64,000 nucleotides of DNA from Dillenia suffruticosa (Eukaryota; Streptophyta; Magnoliopsida; Dilleniales; Dilleniaceae), in NCBI GenBank assembly GCA_033439265.1, contig JAVTVX010000009.1:6599109-6663108 (forward strand), written 5' to 3'. Under the pieces are notes generated by a model that saw only the letters and a program-made list of their open reading frames with translations, searched no databases and was not told the DNA's origin. A program made the translations under genes and the position numbers. This document shows, in pieces, positions 47,654 through 59,190 of this stretch (position 1 is its first letter; every line of letters starts with the position of its first letter).

Positions 47654-48206
47654 TTCAACTTCACCCTGCTTCCTCGCACAATTAAGACAATATTGAAAGT
47701 TGTCCACTATTTCTTAGAAGCATCTTTTATGACAAAGTCTGTTCTACTCATGAAATTCAAGAACATGATTCATGTTCATCCGTTTTCACTACCAAAGAAA
47801 AAATATTACTTGGTATCCAAAATTGTATACCAAGAAATTTTAACATCTTGATCCTATTTAGGGCATGTAAAAGAAAAAAACATTGTAATCCCATAATTTG
47901 TTGCAGAAGACTTTGCTGGATATTGCTGAGTTTCATGGTAAGAATGACAGAATCTAAAGAACAAATAGGCTTCAATGCGTGAATTGCGGATGCCAAGTAA
48001 CATTTCACGAATCCAACCATTGGACCTTTCTTTTATTAATAATGAATATGTCTTCTACATCAAAAATAAAAGATGAAAAAAAATTGAGTCTTCCTGTAAA
48101 ATAAAGAAATCAATGGTACAAACGTGGTGCCCTGCGGTAGTAGCTTCATGCAGGGCAATGGTCCCCCAAAGTCTTCACCGATGAGTTGCGTGTTCACATA
48201 GAATGA

Positions 48207-48257
<51 letters not shown>

Positions 48258-48736
48258 AGCAAACAATATGGGAAAGTGATTTCAGAGACTAATCAAAATT
48301 AAAGCTTTCGAACCCTATAAAAAACAGCGACGACCGTCACCAACGACAACAACGAATTAATCATGTAAAAAATTAATATAAAAAGATAAATAAATATAAA
48401 ATAGAAATAAAAAAATAAAAAAAAAAGCATAAAATTAAAGTTTGAAAAGTGTTAATAATATTTTTTCTATTTCTTCGTATTTTTTCTTCTTAAAATTTGG
48501 GTTACAGGATTTTACAGAATTTTATAACTTAAAAAAATGTTTAATATATATTTTTTATTTTAAATTATATTTTAATTAATTTAATTTGATAAATAAAAAA
48601 TCTACACCTATATTAACAATTAACGCTCAAATAATCAGTAGCGTCAACAGCGTCACGTAAAGAATTCCATTCGAGCGTATTTTGAAATTTAAGTTTTCAA
48701 TTGTAATAAAATTAATTTTAAAAATTCAATGGTAAT
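47654..48736. other. 3' flank then spacer
   Basis: 47654-47775 matches 28016-28135. After that 48090-48210 resembles the flank unit at 30800-30890, and 48350-48390 resembles 24650-24690. The rest is AT-rich with no gene. Confidence 0.5.
48211..48255. repeat. (TC)22 microsatellite
   Basis: A TC dinucleotide tract at the border of a flank unit. The homologous place at 30911 also carries a long CT tract. Confidence 0.9.
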
Positions 48737-49381
48737 TTGGATTTAAAGGGTAAAACCGGTGTAATTTCCTGCCCCCTTTCCATACTTAATGAGGGTTATT
48801 TTGGTCATTTGAATGGAAGCCGGTGGGACCAGGCAGCAATCTTCATTGCGACATCGATAACGACGTTGTGTTTTTTTCTTCCAACATGGCTGCTCTCTCT
48901 CTCTCTCTCTCTCTGTGTGGAGCCAACACTCTGGGAAAGTCAGTGCGGTGGTTTAGATCATGATCCGACGGTTGGGATTTATTCTATTTTGTCCAATCCG
49001 ACGGCTCCTCTCTCCCACTGCACACTCCCACCCCACATCCTGCGACCACTCGCTCCCAGATTTCTCTCTCATCTTCTCTCTCTCTTTCTCTCTCTCAATT
49101 CTTCCCCGAAATTCCAATGGATCCCGTGAATGTCGGGTGAAATACTCCACTTGCAGAAGACCCAGAAATCTTCGACCTAGTCGAGAAGGAAAAACGCCGG
49201 CATTTAACCCTAAAATCCCAACAGCACACTCCAAAACCCTCAATATTTCTCAAACCTCCTTGCAATTCCGTTCTCGAACGCTCCGAATTTATGCCTACAG
49301 AGTAAAGAGGGTTTTGGAAGAAGTAGCATTTAACCCTATTCCGTTCCCGGACTGTGGTTATTGATAAAATATGGTGTGAAA
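48737..49381 (+). other. Probable promoter and 5' UTR of the DEK_C gene
   Basis: Contains CT-rich tracts (48894-48914, 49070-49100) typical of plant leaders. Overlapping open frames on both strands (for example 48960-49364) have no recognisable domain and are not called. Confidence 0.35.
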
Positions 49382-49777
49382 ATGGTAGCTTCCGACCAAG
49401 AAATAGCACAAGCCTTGGACTCTCTTCTCGGCGAGACAGACCCTAATTCTTTCACTTTCTCCTCCAGCAACGACGTCGTTCACCAGCTCGAGACCAAATT
49501 AGGGTTCGATCTCATTCATAACCAAATCGACCACCATTTTCTCCTTCTCCGTCCTCAAACACCACCTCCACCTCAACCCCAACCTATCAAAGATCAGTTG
49601 CTGTTTCACCAAAACCTTAATTTTCACAATTCTCATCAGACTCACATCCCCCCCCCAATTTCGTCGCCCATAGAAATGACAATGTTAGTGACATCGATTT
49701 CTCTTCTCCGTTGCCGCAGTCGCAGCAGGTTCGACAGAAAACGTCCCTGTTTTGGGCTCCGATGCGCCAAAAGAGAG
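49382..49777 (+). pseudogene. First exon of a DEK_C/SWIB-type gene, truncated
   Basis: Starts MVASDQEIAQALDSLL, then DPNSFTF and VVHQLETKLGFDL, a DEK C-terminal-like domain (residues about 3-58) as found at the N-terminus of plant SWIB/MDM2-domain proteins. A Pro/Gln/His-rich linker follows. A run of nine C at about 49648 appears to shift the frame, since the expected pre-splice sequence (ENVPVLGSDAPKE) is read in another frame; a GT donor (AGAG|GTTTGT) follows at 49778. The SWIB domain exons were not found before module 3 begins at 56235. I read it as a gene cut off by rearrangement and hit by element C; a long first intron with exons outside is excluded only if the neighbouring module is not inside that intron. 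Confidence 0.6.
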
Positions 49778-50861
49778 GTTTGTGTTTTGGTTCTTTGCCC
49801 TAATTTTCGGTTTTGTTTTGTTCTTGAAACGTTTTAGCTGTATTTGATTTGATTTCATTGCGTTGTGTACATTAATAATTGTTTAGAAAAAATAGAGTAT
49901 TTGTTTGATTATTAAAGTAAATTTGGGAGATTTTATAATTCTGCTTGCTGATTGTTTACGTTGGAATTTTGACTAGAGAGTATGCCATTATCTCTTTAAG
50001 TGAGTTGGTGGAGTCCATTAAGCCTCTTCCATGCCATCTACAAAGGATTTCTGGTTGGTATTTGACAGGGATTTGGGTTCAAAAGGAAAGGTTTGGATTT
50101 TTGTGTTTTGACAAAGGGGTATGCATTTAAATCGCTTAAGAGATTGCTGGCTGGGTGATTGGGCCTGTTAAATGAATTCTGGAAAAAAATTAATATGGGT
50201 TGGTTATGCACAAGGACGTGAAAATGAAATAAAAGCTAATGAAGGTAGAAAGAAAGGCATGGTTGTAGAGTGTCCCAAAAGAAAGAAAGGCACTGAAGTC
50301 GAGGAAAAGAAATCCTTTTTAGGTAGAGAGACCCTCTTCTGGAAGACTATGTTGTTTTGGATTTTTATTTTAAAGGGTTTAGCGTTTAGGGTAAATTTGG
50401 AGGGTTTGAGAAATATTTGGAGCGTCCAGGAACGGAATTTGGAGCGTAAATTTGGTAGCTACTTCTGGACTGAACTTTTTTTAAGCATTAGTCAAACAAA
50501 AGTCATATTCTGCAACACTCTTTAAACTCTTATACAAAGATTTTTAACCATATTTTAAGCAATTATCCACTATTATCCATGTTCGGTCCTTCAAAAATGT
50601 AGTTTTGATTCCTATCTAAGCATGTACACAACCATTCAATAGTCCCACCCAAACTTGGTAGAAGCAAGCTTAGCTTGAGTTGTTTGTTTGCAGTTTTCTG
50701 TTGCGTTGGTGCTCTTGCCATAACGGGATCTCTACATTTTTTTTCACATTTTTCTTTGCTTATCCATATTCGGAGATATCTGTTTCTAATTTAATTGAAA
50801 TGGAAATGCTACTCTGATGTGCATGCGTAATGTGATTAAATTACAATTCTGTCGCAAGCTT
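49778..50861. other. Intron-like or spacer DNA before element C
   Basis: T-rich DNA following the exon donor. An open frame at 50172-50525 has no known domain and is not accepted as a gene. Confidence 0.4.
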
Positions 50862-50866
50862 TGACA

Positions 50867-51138
50867 TGTCAATATATTCTTCTTTCTTTATTTAGTTTTG
50901 TTATAGTTGTATATCTTTTGATTAGCTCTCTAAATATTTTCATTATTGTTGTAAATATTCTTGTTGTAATTAATGTTGTAATTTTTCTTGTAATAGGCCT
51001 AGAACTAAGAGATCTGATTATGCTTACTATATTATACTCTCGAATTAAGGGATTTGATTATTCTTGATATATATATATTGTAATTCTCTTAATGAAATAA
51101 GCAGAATAATTTTTCAGAAATTCTCTTTTATTTTGTCA
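50867..51138 (+). repeat. 5' LTR of element C
   Basis: 272 bp, TG to CA. The primer binding site begins at the next base (51139-51151). Confidence 0.93.
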
Positions 51139-51290
51139 TGGTATCAGAGCCAAAAGTCTGAGATCATTTCATCTTGTGTCTGGTTCCTTGTCTATATCCA
51201 AGATCTTAGCGCTTTGTTCCTTTGTTTTTTCGTGCTCTTCTATTCTGTTTTCTTGGACCTGGTCTTTTAGTTTTTGTTTCTAGTCGGATC

Positions 51291-54200
51291 ATGTTTTTGG
51301 AACGATCTGAACACTTTTTTGTTCGATTTAATGGCAAGAACTATTCTTCTTGGGCGTTCCAATTTCAGATATTTGTCAAGGGAAATGAATTATGGGGTCA
51401 TATTGATGGGACAGATCCTGTACCTAACAGCGAGAAGGAGAAAGAGAAATATGTGAAATGGGAGGTGAAGGATGCTCAGATTATGTCTTGGATCCTTGGA
51501 AGTGTGGAACCCTCCATACTTCTCAATCTTAAGCCTTATAAGACCTCTAGAGAAACGTGGGATTACTTGAAGAAAATTTACAATCAAAGCAATGTAGCAT
51601 GAAGGTTTCAATTGGAACTCGAGTTGGGTCAACTCATTTAGGGGAGTATGTCAATCCAAGAGTTTTATTCTTCCTTTGGTAATCTTTGGGCTGAGTATAT
51701 TGATATTGTGTATGCAAGTGTACCTCCCAAAGGACTCATTGCTATCCAACGAGTCCATGAGACTACAAAGCGTGACTAGTTTTTAATGAAGTTAAGGGAG
51801 GAGTTTGAACCAATTAGATCCAACCTGATGAACAGAGAGCCAGTTCCTTTATTGGATATTTGTGTAGGAGAACTTCTTAGGGAAGAACAACAGCTAATTA
51901 CACAGGCTGTCTTGGAGCAGAAAGCTCAAAATTCTGCTCTAATTCCTATTGCCTACACTGCTCAAGGGAGATCTAAAGGAGATAGAGATATGATTAATGC
52001 TCAGTGTTATAGTTGCAAAGGATTTGGGCACATTGCCACTAATTGTGTTAAAAAATTTTACAATTATTGTAAGAAAACTGGGCATATCATCAAAGAATGT
52101 TCCATTCGGCCTCCAAAGAAATCTGAAACTGCCTACAATGTCTCGACTGGTTCCTCAAATGCCCCTAGTCCTGGTCAGTCTTCTGTTACTCCTGAAATGG
52201 TCCAACAAATGATAGTTTCTGTCCTTTCTGCTTTAGATCTTTCAGGTAACAAAAATTCTAATCCTAAGTTTTGGTATTTTGATTCTGGTGCTTCCAATCA
52301 TATGACAAACACTGCCTTACCATTAAATAATGTTAAAAAATACAAAGGCAATATTCAGATTCATACTGCCGATGGTAATTCCTTACTTATCACAGCTGTC
52401 CGTGATATTTCAGCCTCTTTAAATACTTTTTTATGTCTCCTAAGCTGTCCACTAATCTTATATCTGTTGGTCAATTAGTTGACAACAATTGTAGTGTTCA
52501 ATTTTCAAATTCTGGTTGTCTTGTGCAGGATCAAGTGTCTGGGAAGATGATCGCGAAGGGACCTAAAGTGGGACGCCTTTTTCCTTTATTTCTATCTCCC
52601 TCTTCGGTGTCAAATTATGTTGGTTGTAATGTTGTTCAATGTGATAATCAGGTGTGGCATAGACGTTTTGGACATCTTAATCCTCATGTTTTTCGACTCT
52701 TGCTTAAATCTAGTTTACTTGGAAATAAAAATTCGACTTCTTCTCATAATGATATTGTTGACTGTGCATCTTGCAAATTTGGTAAAAGCAAAACGCTTCC
52801 TTTTCCATCGCATAAAACCTACACCACCAAGCTTTTTGAACTTGTACATACTGATGTATGGGGTATTGCACCTGTAATTTCTCATGAACATTACAGATAC
52901 TTTGTTACATTTATCGATAATTTCACTCGCTTCACTTGGGTATATTTCATTCGGTCTAAAAGTGAGGTTTTCTCTGTGTTTAAAGTCTTTCTTGCTTTAG
53001 TTGAAACACAATTTTCAACCAAAATCAAAATCTTGCAATCTGATTCGGGTGGTGAATATATGTCAAATGAATTTCAATTTTTTCTTCAAAGTCATGGGAT
53101 CATATCACAACGTTCTTGTCTTTTCACTCCACAACAAAATGGTGTGGCTGAAAGAAAAAATCGTCATCTTCTCGATGTTGTTCGAACTCTTCTAATTGAG
53201 TCTTGTGTTCCTTCTCATTTTTGGTGTGAAACTTTGTCTACTGCTATTTATTGGATCAATAGATTACCATCTCCCAACTTGAACAATGATTCTTCCTACC
53301 TTCGTTTGTTTGGGCATGCACCAAATTATTCCAATCTTCATATTTTTGGATGTATTTGTTTTGTTCACCTTCCTGCACATGAAAGAAATAAACTTAGTGC
53401 CCAATCTGTCAAGTGTACTTTTTTAGGATATGCTGGAACCCAAAAAGGATTTGTTTGCTATGATCCCCATGCTCGTCGAACTCGTGTTTCTAGGAATGTC
53501 GTTTTTTTTTAAAATCAGCCCTTCTTTAGCACACAACAAACTTCAGACTTTCCTTCTCTATTTGTTTTACCACGTTTCCCTGAGTCGCCAACATCAGTCC
53601 AAAGGTTTAAACCTGGTTATGTTTATCGTCGACGCACTCCTACATCTAATCCTCCTACAGGTCTCACTGAGGTCCCTCCACATCTTCCTGCGGTATCTGA
53701 TTCTGTTCTACCCATTTCCAATGATCCACCTCTTCTTCAAAAAAGCTCTAGACCTCACAAACCTCCTGAAAGGTATGGGTTTTCAAACCCTATGACCATG
53801 TCTACTACTTTGTGTTCTATTTCCATTCCCACTTGTTATAAACAGACTATAGAACATGAGTGTTGGCAACAAGCAATGGAAGCAGAACTCCAAGCACTTG
53901 AGGAAAACCATACTTGGGACATTGTTTCTTGTCCTCCAAATGTTAAACCCATTGGTAGTAAGTGGGTCTATACTGTGAAACTCAAGTCTGATGGCTTTTT
54001 AGACAGATACAAAGCTCAATTGGTTGCTCTTGGCAATAAACAAGATTATGGTCTCGACTATAAAGAAACATTCGCACCAGTTGCTAAGATGACCACGGTG
54101 AGAACCATTCTTGCTATTGCATCTTCTAAATCTTGGCCTTTACATCAGATGAATGTAAAAAATGTCTTCCTGAATGGGGACTTTAAGGAAGAGATTTACA

Positions 54201-55375
54201 TGAAACTTTCACTCAGTATGTCAATGACGGCTTCTCATGAAGTTTGCAAACTAAGACGCTCTTTGTATGGATTGAAGCAGGCACCTAGGGCCTGGTTTGA
54301 GAAGTTTCGCAGCACTCTTCTCACTTTCTCTTTCACACAAAGTCGATATGATTCATCACTCTTCTTTCACATCACTCTTCTTTCACAAGACAGCTACTGG
54401 TATGGTCTTTCTCTTAGTCTATGTTGATGATATTATCATCATTGGTGATGACAATCGGCTAATCATAAAACTTCAAAATATGTTGTACAGTATATTTAAA
54501 ATGAAGATCTTGGGCACCTCACATATTTTTTGGGGCTGGAAGTTCACTCTCGAGATCATGGTTTGTTCTTAAATCAACATAAATATATCCAAGATCTCAT
54601 TGAATTAGTTGGTTTAAAGGATGCTACTGCAGTTGATACGCCAATGGAAGTGAATGTGAAATACCAAAAAGATGAAGGTGAGCTTTTGCCTGATCCTTTT
54701 TTATATAGACAACTTGTTGGTAGTCTTATCTACCTAACAATTACAAGACCCGATATCTCATATGCTGTCCATATAATCAGCAAATTTATGCAATCACCTC
54801 GACATTTTCATCTTGCTGCAGTTCATCGAATTATTCGATACTTATTTGGGTCACCTACTCGTGGGTTGTTTTTTCTTACAAAATGTGCTCTTCATTTGAC
54901 TGCATATAGTGATGCAGATTGGGCTGGCTGCCCGGATACTAGGAAGTCTACAACAGGGTGGTGCATCTTTCTTGGCGATGCCTTAATTTCTTGGAAGTGT
55001 AAGAAGCAGGATTTTGTCTCTAAATCTTCTACGGAGGCTGAGTATAGAGCCATGTCTGCAGCTTATTCTGAAATTGTGTGGTTACGTGGTCTTCTTTCCG
55101 AATTTGGATTTCCTCCAACTGATCCGACTCCACTTCATGGTGATAATACTAGTGCCATTCAAATAGCTACGAATCCAATATATTATGAACGCACAAAGCA
55201 CATAGAGGTGGACTGTCATTACATTAGAGAGGCCTTCACTCGAGGTGTTATCACTCTTCCTCATCTTACTACTAATCTTCAAATCACTGATGTCTTTACG
55301 AAAGCTTTGACACGCCAACGACACAAGTTTCTCAGTAGCAAATTGATGCTGCTCGACTTACCCGCATCAATTTGA
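51291..55375 (+). pseudogene. gag-pol pseudogene of element C
   Basis: Gag starts MFLERSEHFF (51291) and runs in one frame with stops at 51600, about 51640 and 51777. It ends with two knuckles (CYSCKGFGHIATNC, YNYCKKTGHIIKEC; the second retains the CCHC pattern). Protease WYFDSGASNHMTN (about 52273) is in the gag frame. A shift near 52430 leads to integrase (HTDVWG, FIDNFTRFTWVYF, LQSDSGGEY, FTPQQNGVAERKNR). A TAA at 53510-53512 precedes the linker. Reverse transcriptase (SKWVYTVKLKSDG, LYGLKQAPRAW) shifts near 54400 to reach YVDDIIIIGDD (about 54420), and again near 54530. RNase H (SDADWAGCPDTRKSTTGW) is open to the end at 55375. All domains are present; the frame breaks disable it. Confidence 0.92.
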
Positions 55376-55381
55376 GGGGGA
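55371..55381 (+). promoter_or_regulatory. Polypurine tract of element C
   Basis: TTTGAGGGGGA directly before the 3' LTR, the usual primer for plus-strand synthesis in retrotransposons. Confidence 0.8.
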
Positions 55382-55653
55382 TGTCAATATATTTTTCTTT
55401 CCTTATTTAATTTTGTTATAGTTGTATATCTCTTGATTAACTCTCTAAATATTTTCATTATTATTGTAAATATTCTTACTGTAATTAATATTGTAATTTT
55501 TCTTGTAATAGGCGTAGGACTAAGGGATCTGATTATGCTTACTATATTAGACCCTAGAATTAAGGGATTTGATTATTCTTGATGTCTATATATTATAATT
55601 CTCTTAATGAAATGAGCAGAATAATTTTTGAGAAATTCTCTTTTATTTTGTCA
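55382..55653 (+). repeat. 3' LTR of element C
   Basis: Partner of 50867-51138, followed by the target duplication TGACA. Confidence 0.93.
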
Positions 55654-55658
55654 TGACA

Positions 55659-56234
55659 TGCTTCTGCTTCATTTGATATCAATAAGAAAAATTTTGAATT
55701 GCTTTGGCAAATCTGTTTCTTGCATTTTGTATTAAATGGGTTCATATTTGCAACCTAGAAGTCCATGTTATTGTTGCATGCATAATTTGCGAAAATAATC
55801 AAGTAAAATATTTGAAAACAACTAATGGAGAGTGTTCCTATAGGTTAAGAAATCCTGCATTGAGGGTCAATAAGGAAAGAACATTAAATATATAGCCTGA
55901 CTATGGTCATAATCATACTTGTAGTAATGACCATGTATGTGTGTTTGTCCAATTGTTGGACAACACAGTGCACACTTTGTAACTAAAAGTAGCATAAAAC
56001 TTTTTTAACTTTTCTGTGTCACCGTGTTTGTGTGTTGTAGTGTCTGGAGTGTAGTCAGCTGTGTCTACGCCCATGCTTCATGGGTCCTTATACTAAAAAA
56101 ATTTTAGTCATCTTAAACTGCATATCTGCAAAAATAAAGAGGTTTCCTTTGGGAGAGTATGTACATAAAATATGCATTAATGTTAGAATATGGGTTGAGG
56201 TGCTAATGCTACTCAGCATCTGACCTCTCATTTG
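55659..56234. other. Spacer between element C and module 3
   Basis: AT-rich DNA that continues the sequence interrupted by element C. No exon of the DEK_C/SWIB gene or any other gene is recognised. Confidence 0.4.
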
Positions 56235-56809
56235 TTAAGCAGCAGTATTGCAGACTCCAACAGAATTTCTGATTGCAGCGCCAGAAACGGCACAAGTGTT
56301 GACAGCAGAGCCAACAACAGAACAGCAAACAGTGCAGCCTCAACAACCTCCGGCAGCTTCTGCTCAGTAACTGTCCTGCAACCATTGCGTCCTGACCTCG
56401 AAGCAGACTCATTGCAGCACCGGCGATAATCGAGGCAACTGCAGCAGAACACCATGAATAAACTGCGTCTTCACTTAAGGACTGGGCATTCAAAGCCATT
56501 GAATTTTGCTTAGCATCAGCAGCAATGTCTGTTCAATGCCTCCAATCCAAAATAAATCTTCCTCCAACTCTCCATGCTCTCTTACCATTCGTGTCCTTCA
56601 CTATTGTCATTGTTTTTGCTAGCGAATTCATCATTTCCAGACATCCTACTGCGGCGCGGAGGCTCAGATATTTTGGGGTGCTGACTGCTGCTATAGCGCT
56701 TTCCTTGGCCACTATAGTCCCACTTCCTTTGCCTCTTAAATTCACTGTATCCATTTTCTACGGCCTTCTCTCATTGGTTGCCCTTCTCTATACCCTCAAT
56801 CTCTACTAA
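56235..56809 (+). pseudogene. Family T pseudogene, copy 4 (module 3)
   Basis: Matches 8385-8972 of copy 1. The promoter and first 58 or so codons are missing; the break is at AGCAGCAGTATTGCAGAC. Small deletions in the linker region shift the frame, and a TAA follows at about 56450. The last 94 codons (56525-56809) remain open and carry all four hydrophobic segments with few substitutions. Without promoter and N-terminus it is presumed dead, although the C-terminal block starts with an in-frame Met. Confidence 0.8.
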
Positions 56810-57592
56810 AGGCATCGTGAATTTTCATGTCTCATGAAGGAATTATCTTGTACACAACTAGTGATCCGATCAAGCATTTGTTTCAGTTAATCCGATGGGA
56901 GTCTGAGTTTTGCAGGGGAAAGGCCTATGGAGGGGATGACAATAGCAGTCTGTTTTAGGTTTCCCATGGTCCTCGTATCTTAGTGTTCGGCAACATCTTA
57001 AGCTCCTTCGATAGATTTGCCTTTGTGTTTTTGTTTCTGTATTTTCCTCATTTTTTTTTTGTTTGTTTTGGGTGAGGGTGGTGAGTTTTGTAACTAAACT
57101 CGTGTATTGATGTGTAGTTGACTCAATTCCATTACGATGAGTGTCTGCTAAGGTGGGATCCTGAATAAAGACATTGCCAGTAGTGATTTCCCCATACCAG
57201 ATTCGATCTGTGGGGATGGTTTCCTTATTAAAGAGAGACCTAACAGGAGTGAAAACCCTTATGTTGAGTAAGGCACTCGTTGTTCTTATTCCTTCGGTTC
57301 TGGGCCGTAGCCCCCTTAGGACCAAAAAAGAAAAAAAACGTGTTTCCTTTGTTCATTATTTCCCTATACAATATCAGAGTTATGTTTCCTTTTATTGGAC
57401 AAAGACTACTGCTAATTTACATGATACAAATGTTTATCTACCATTTTTCTCACCAATCAAGGATCCAACTAGTCGTTTTCTTCATTTTCTGATTATGCAA
57501 TGACTTTCGGTCTCAGCCAGATTTGGAATTCTATAGTGACGATGAAAACCTTAGCTGCAATAATTTCACAAGGATTAACACCAAGAAAAGAG

Positions 57593-57629
<37 letters not shown>

Positions 57630-58233
57630 CACCACCTCCATAGTCTTAACTTCTTAATGCAGTATCTGAAGACTGAAGACATTGCTTCTAGGACTCCAGT
57701 ATACAGAATAAGTGCACCCTCAGGATATTGCTCGGACAAGACAAGACAAGACAATTCATCCATTTGTGGCTCCAGGTAGAAAGGAGTCTACTAAATAAAG
57801 AGAAGACAAAAAAGGAGAAAACTTTCCCCACCTACAACAGCGAGCTGAATTTATGAATACTGGTAAGACTAAGAAGTTGCTATTACTGTAGTAGTCAATA
57901 ATATGAAAACACTACCTCAACCTAAATGGTAAAGACTATGAAAGTATTGGACATATCGGTCACCAAATAGTGTGCAAAGCAATGGTACAGAATGGTCATC
58001 AGATGATCATTTTGCAGAAGAATTTTTCAGCTCAGCTGCAATGCATCTTACATTGTAGGAAGGGGCAGGCGAAGAATTTTATACCCATTTGATTCGGGTA
58101 AAGACGGTACAGAATTTTCATTAGAAAGTGTACCGAGCATCAACAACCTTGTGCAAGGAGTAATTAGTTTTCCCAGAATGCAGCTGTCATGATGCTTCTA
58201 CATTTATATGACAAGGATGGCTTGCACTAATTA
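56810..58233. repeat. Module 3 copy of the T-B intergenic region
   Basis: Matches 8973-10652. It contains a 35-base poly(A) at 57593-57627, where module 1 has AAATAAAAATAAAAAATAAA-type sequence. No gene. Confidence 0.75.
57593..57627. repeat. Poly(A) tract of 35
   Basis: A homopolymer run. The same site is shorter and interrupted in modules 1 and 2. Confidence 0.9.
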
Positions 58234-58542
58234 TCAGCCACTCTTCTTTGATGGGGATTTTCCATTCAAGATATCAGAAGAGGCATGTTCAGGTGAGGCT
58301 GAATCATTACCATGGTCTTTGAAAGCCTGAACTGGATCTGCATATGTTCGAGTATCGGGCCACCTATAAGCCAGCGAAATATACAAACCTCAGTTAATCA
58401 CAATTTAATAAGTATCTTACAGAGTGTGCTCAATACATTTTTTTACCTCCTTGACTTTATGGCCCCATTTTCAACCTGAACAACATGATCGTATATGTTG
58501 CCTGCACTACAGCCAAACACAAATTACAATGATATTACAACA

Positions 58543-58970
58543 AAAAAAAAAAAAAAAAAAAAAAAAAACTGAGTTTTAATCCCAATATTGAGATCGATCA
58601 TTTGAGAGACAAATTTGAAAAAGATAGGTAAAAGAAAATTGAAGTAAATAAAAAAATATATATATAAAAATAGAAATAAAAATAAATAAATAAATCAATA
58701 GATAAATATCTAAAATATATTGATTTAATTTGTGTAGATTTTTCTACGCCATCTATTCCTATCTAAGACCATTTCCTCTTCTAAACCCTTAATTTTCATG
58801 TCTTTACGGATAACTTGCATCCAAGTTTTTAGCGGTTTATCTCTAAGTTTTACTAAATCTTCTATATTCAAATTCTCGGTTCTTCTAACCGGTACATCTT
58901 GGGATTTTCTTTGCACATGCCCGAATCATCTCAGACGGCACTTTTGCATCTTATCCACAATAGGATTAAT
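58543..58970 (-). mobile_element. 5'-truncated LINE (L1-type) fragment
   Basis: An insertion in intron 3 of the module 3 family B gene, absent from module 1 (compare 10940-10960). The minus strand encodes the end of a plant LINE polyprotein: VPVRRTENLNIEDLVKLR, then KTWMQVIRKDM and EEMVLDRNRWRRKIY (58916-58725). The insertion is followed by A-rich and AT-rich DNA. The low-coordinate end has poly(A) on the plus strand (58541-58567), which is not the T-run expected for a tail of a minus-strand LINE, so the border may be composite. Confidence 0.7.
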
Positions 58971-59155
58971 TCCAAAATAGCAATAGGAGTGTCTTGTCAA
59001 TTGTAATGATGATAGTCACAATAACAGCTATAGACCATACAGTTGCTAGTTACAATAACAATTGTTGTTGCAAAAAATTTGGTCAAAATACTACAATGTC
59101 AATTTTAGATCACTTTCAAAAGATGATTAATTTACAACCTATTGGATATGCTCCA

Positions 59156-59156
<1 letters not shown>

Positions 59157-59187
<31 letters not shown>
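59157..59187. repeat. Poly(A) tract of 31
   Basis: Expanded from a 4-A run at the matching place in module 1 (about 11142). Confidence 0.9.

Positions 59188-59190
<3 letters not shown>

Larger units (their letters stand above)
50867..55653 (+). mobile_element. Ty1-copia element C, full length, inactive
   Basis: LTRs of 272 bp each (50867-51138, 55382-55653), starting TGTCAATATAT and ending TTTTGTCA, are flanked by TGACA at 50862-50866 and 55654-55658. A primer site TGGTATCAGAGCC follows the 5' LTR, and a polypurine tract GAGGGGGA precedes the 3' LTR. By eye the LTRs differ at about 8% of sites. This lineage is distinct from A and B: it has short LTRs, no long spacer, and gag has two zinc knuckles. 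Confidence 0.95.

Noticed and set aside
48737..49409. Overlapping frames of about 100-134 codons on both strands before the DEK_C exon
   Set aside because: Low-complexity Ser/Leu/Pro translations of CT-rich leader DNA.
50172..50525. 117-codon frame between the DEK_C exon and element C
   Set aside because: Lys-rich but without the SWIB motif or clean splice borders; cannot be supported as an exon.
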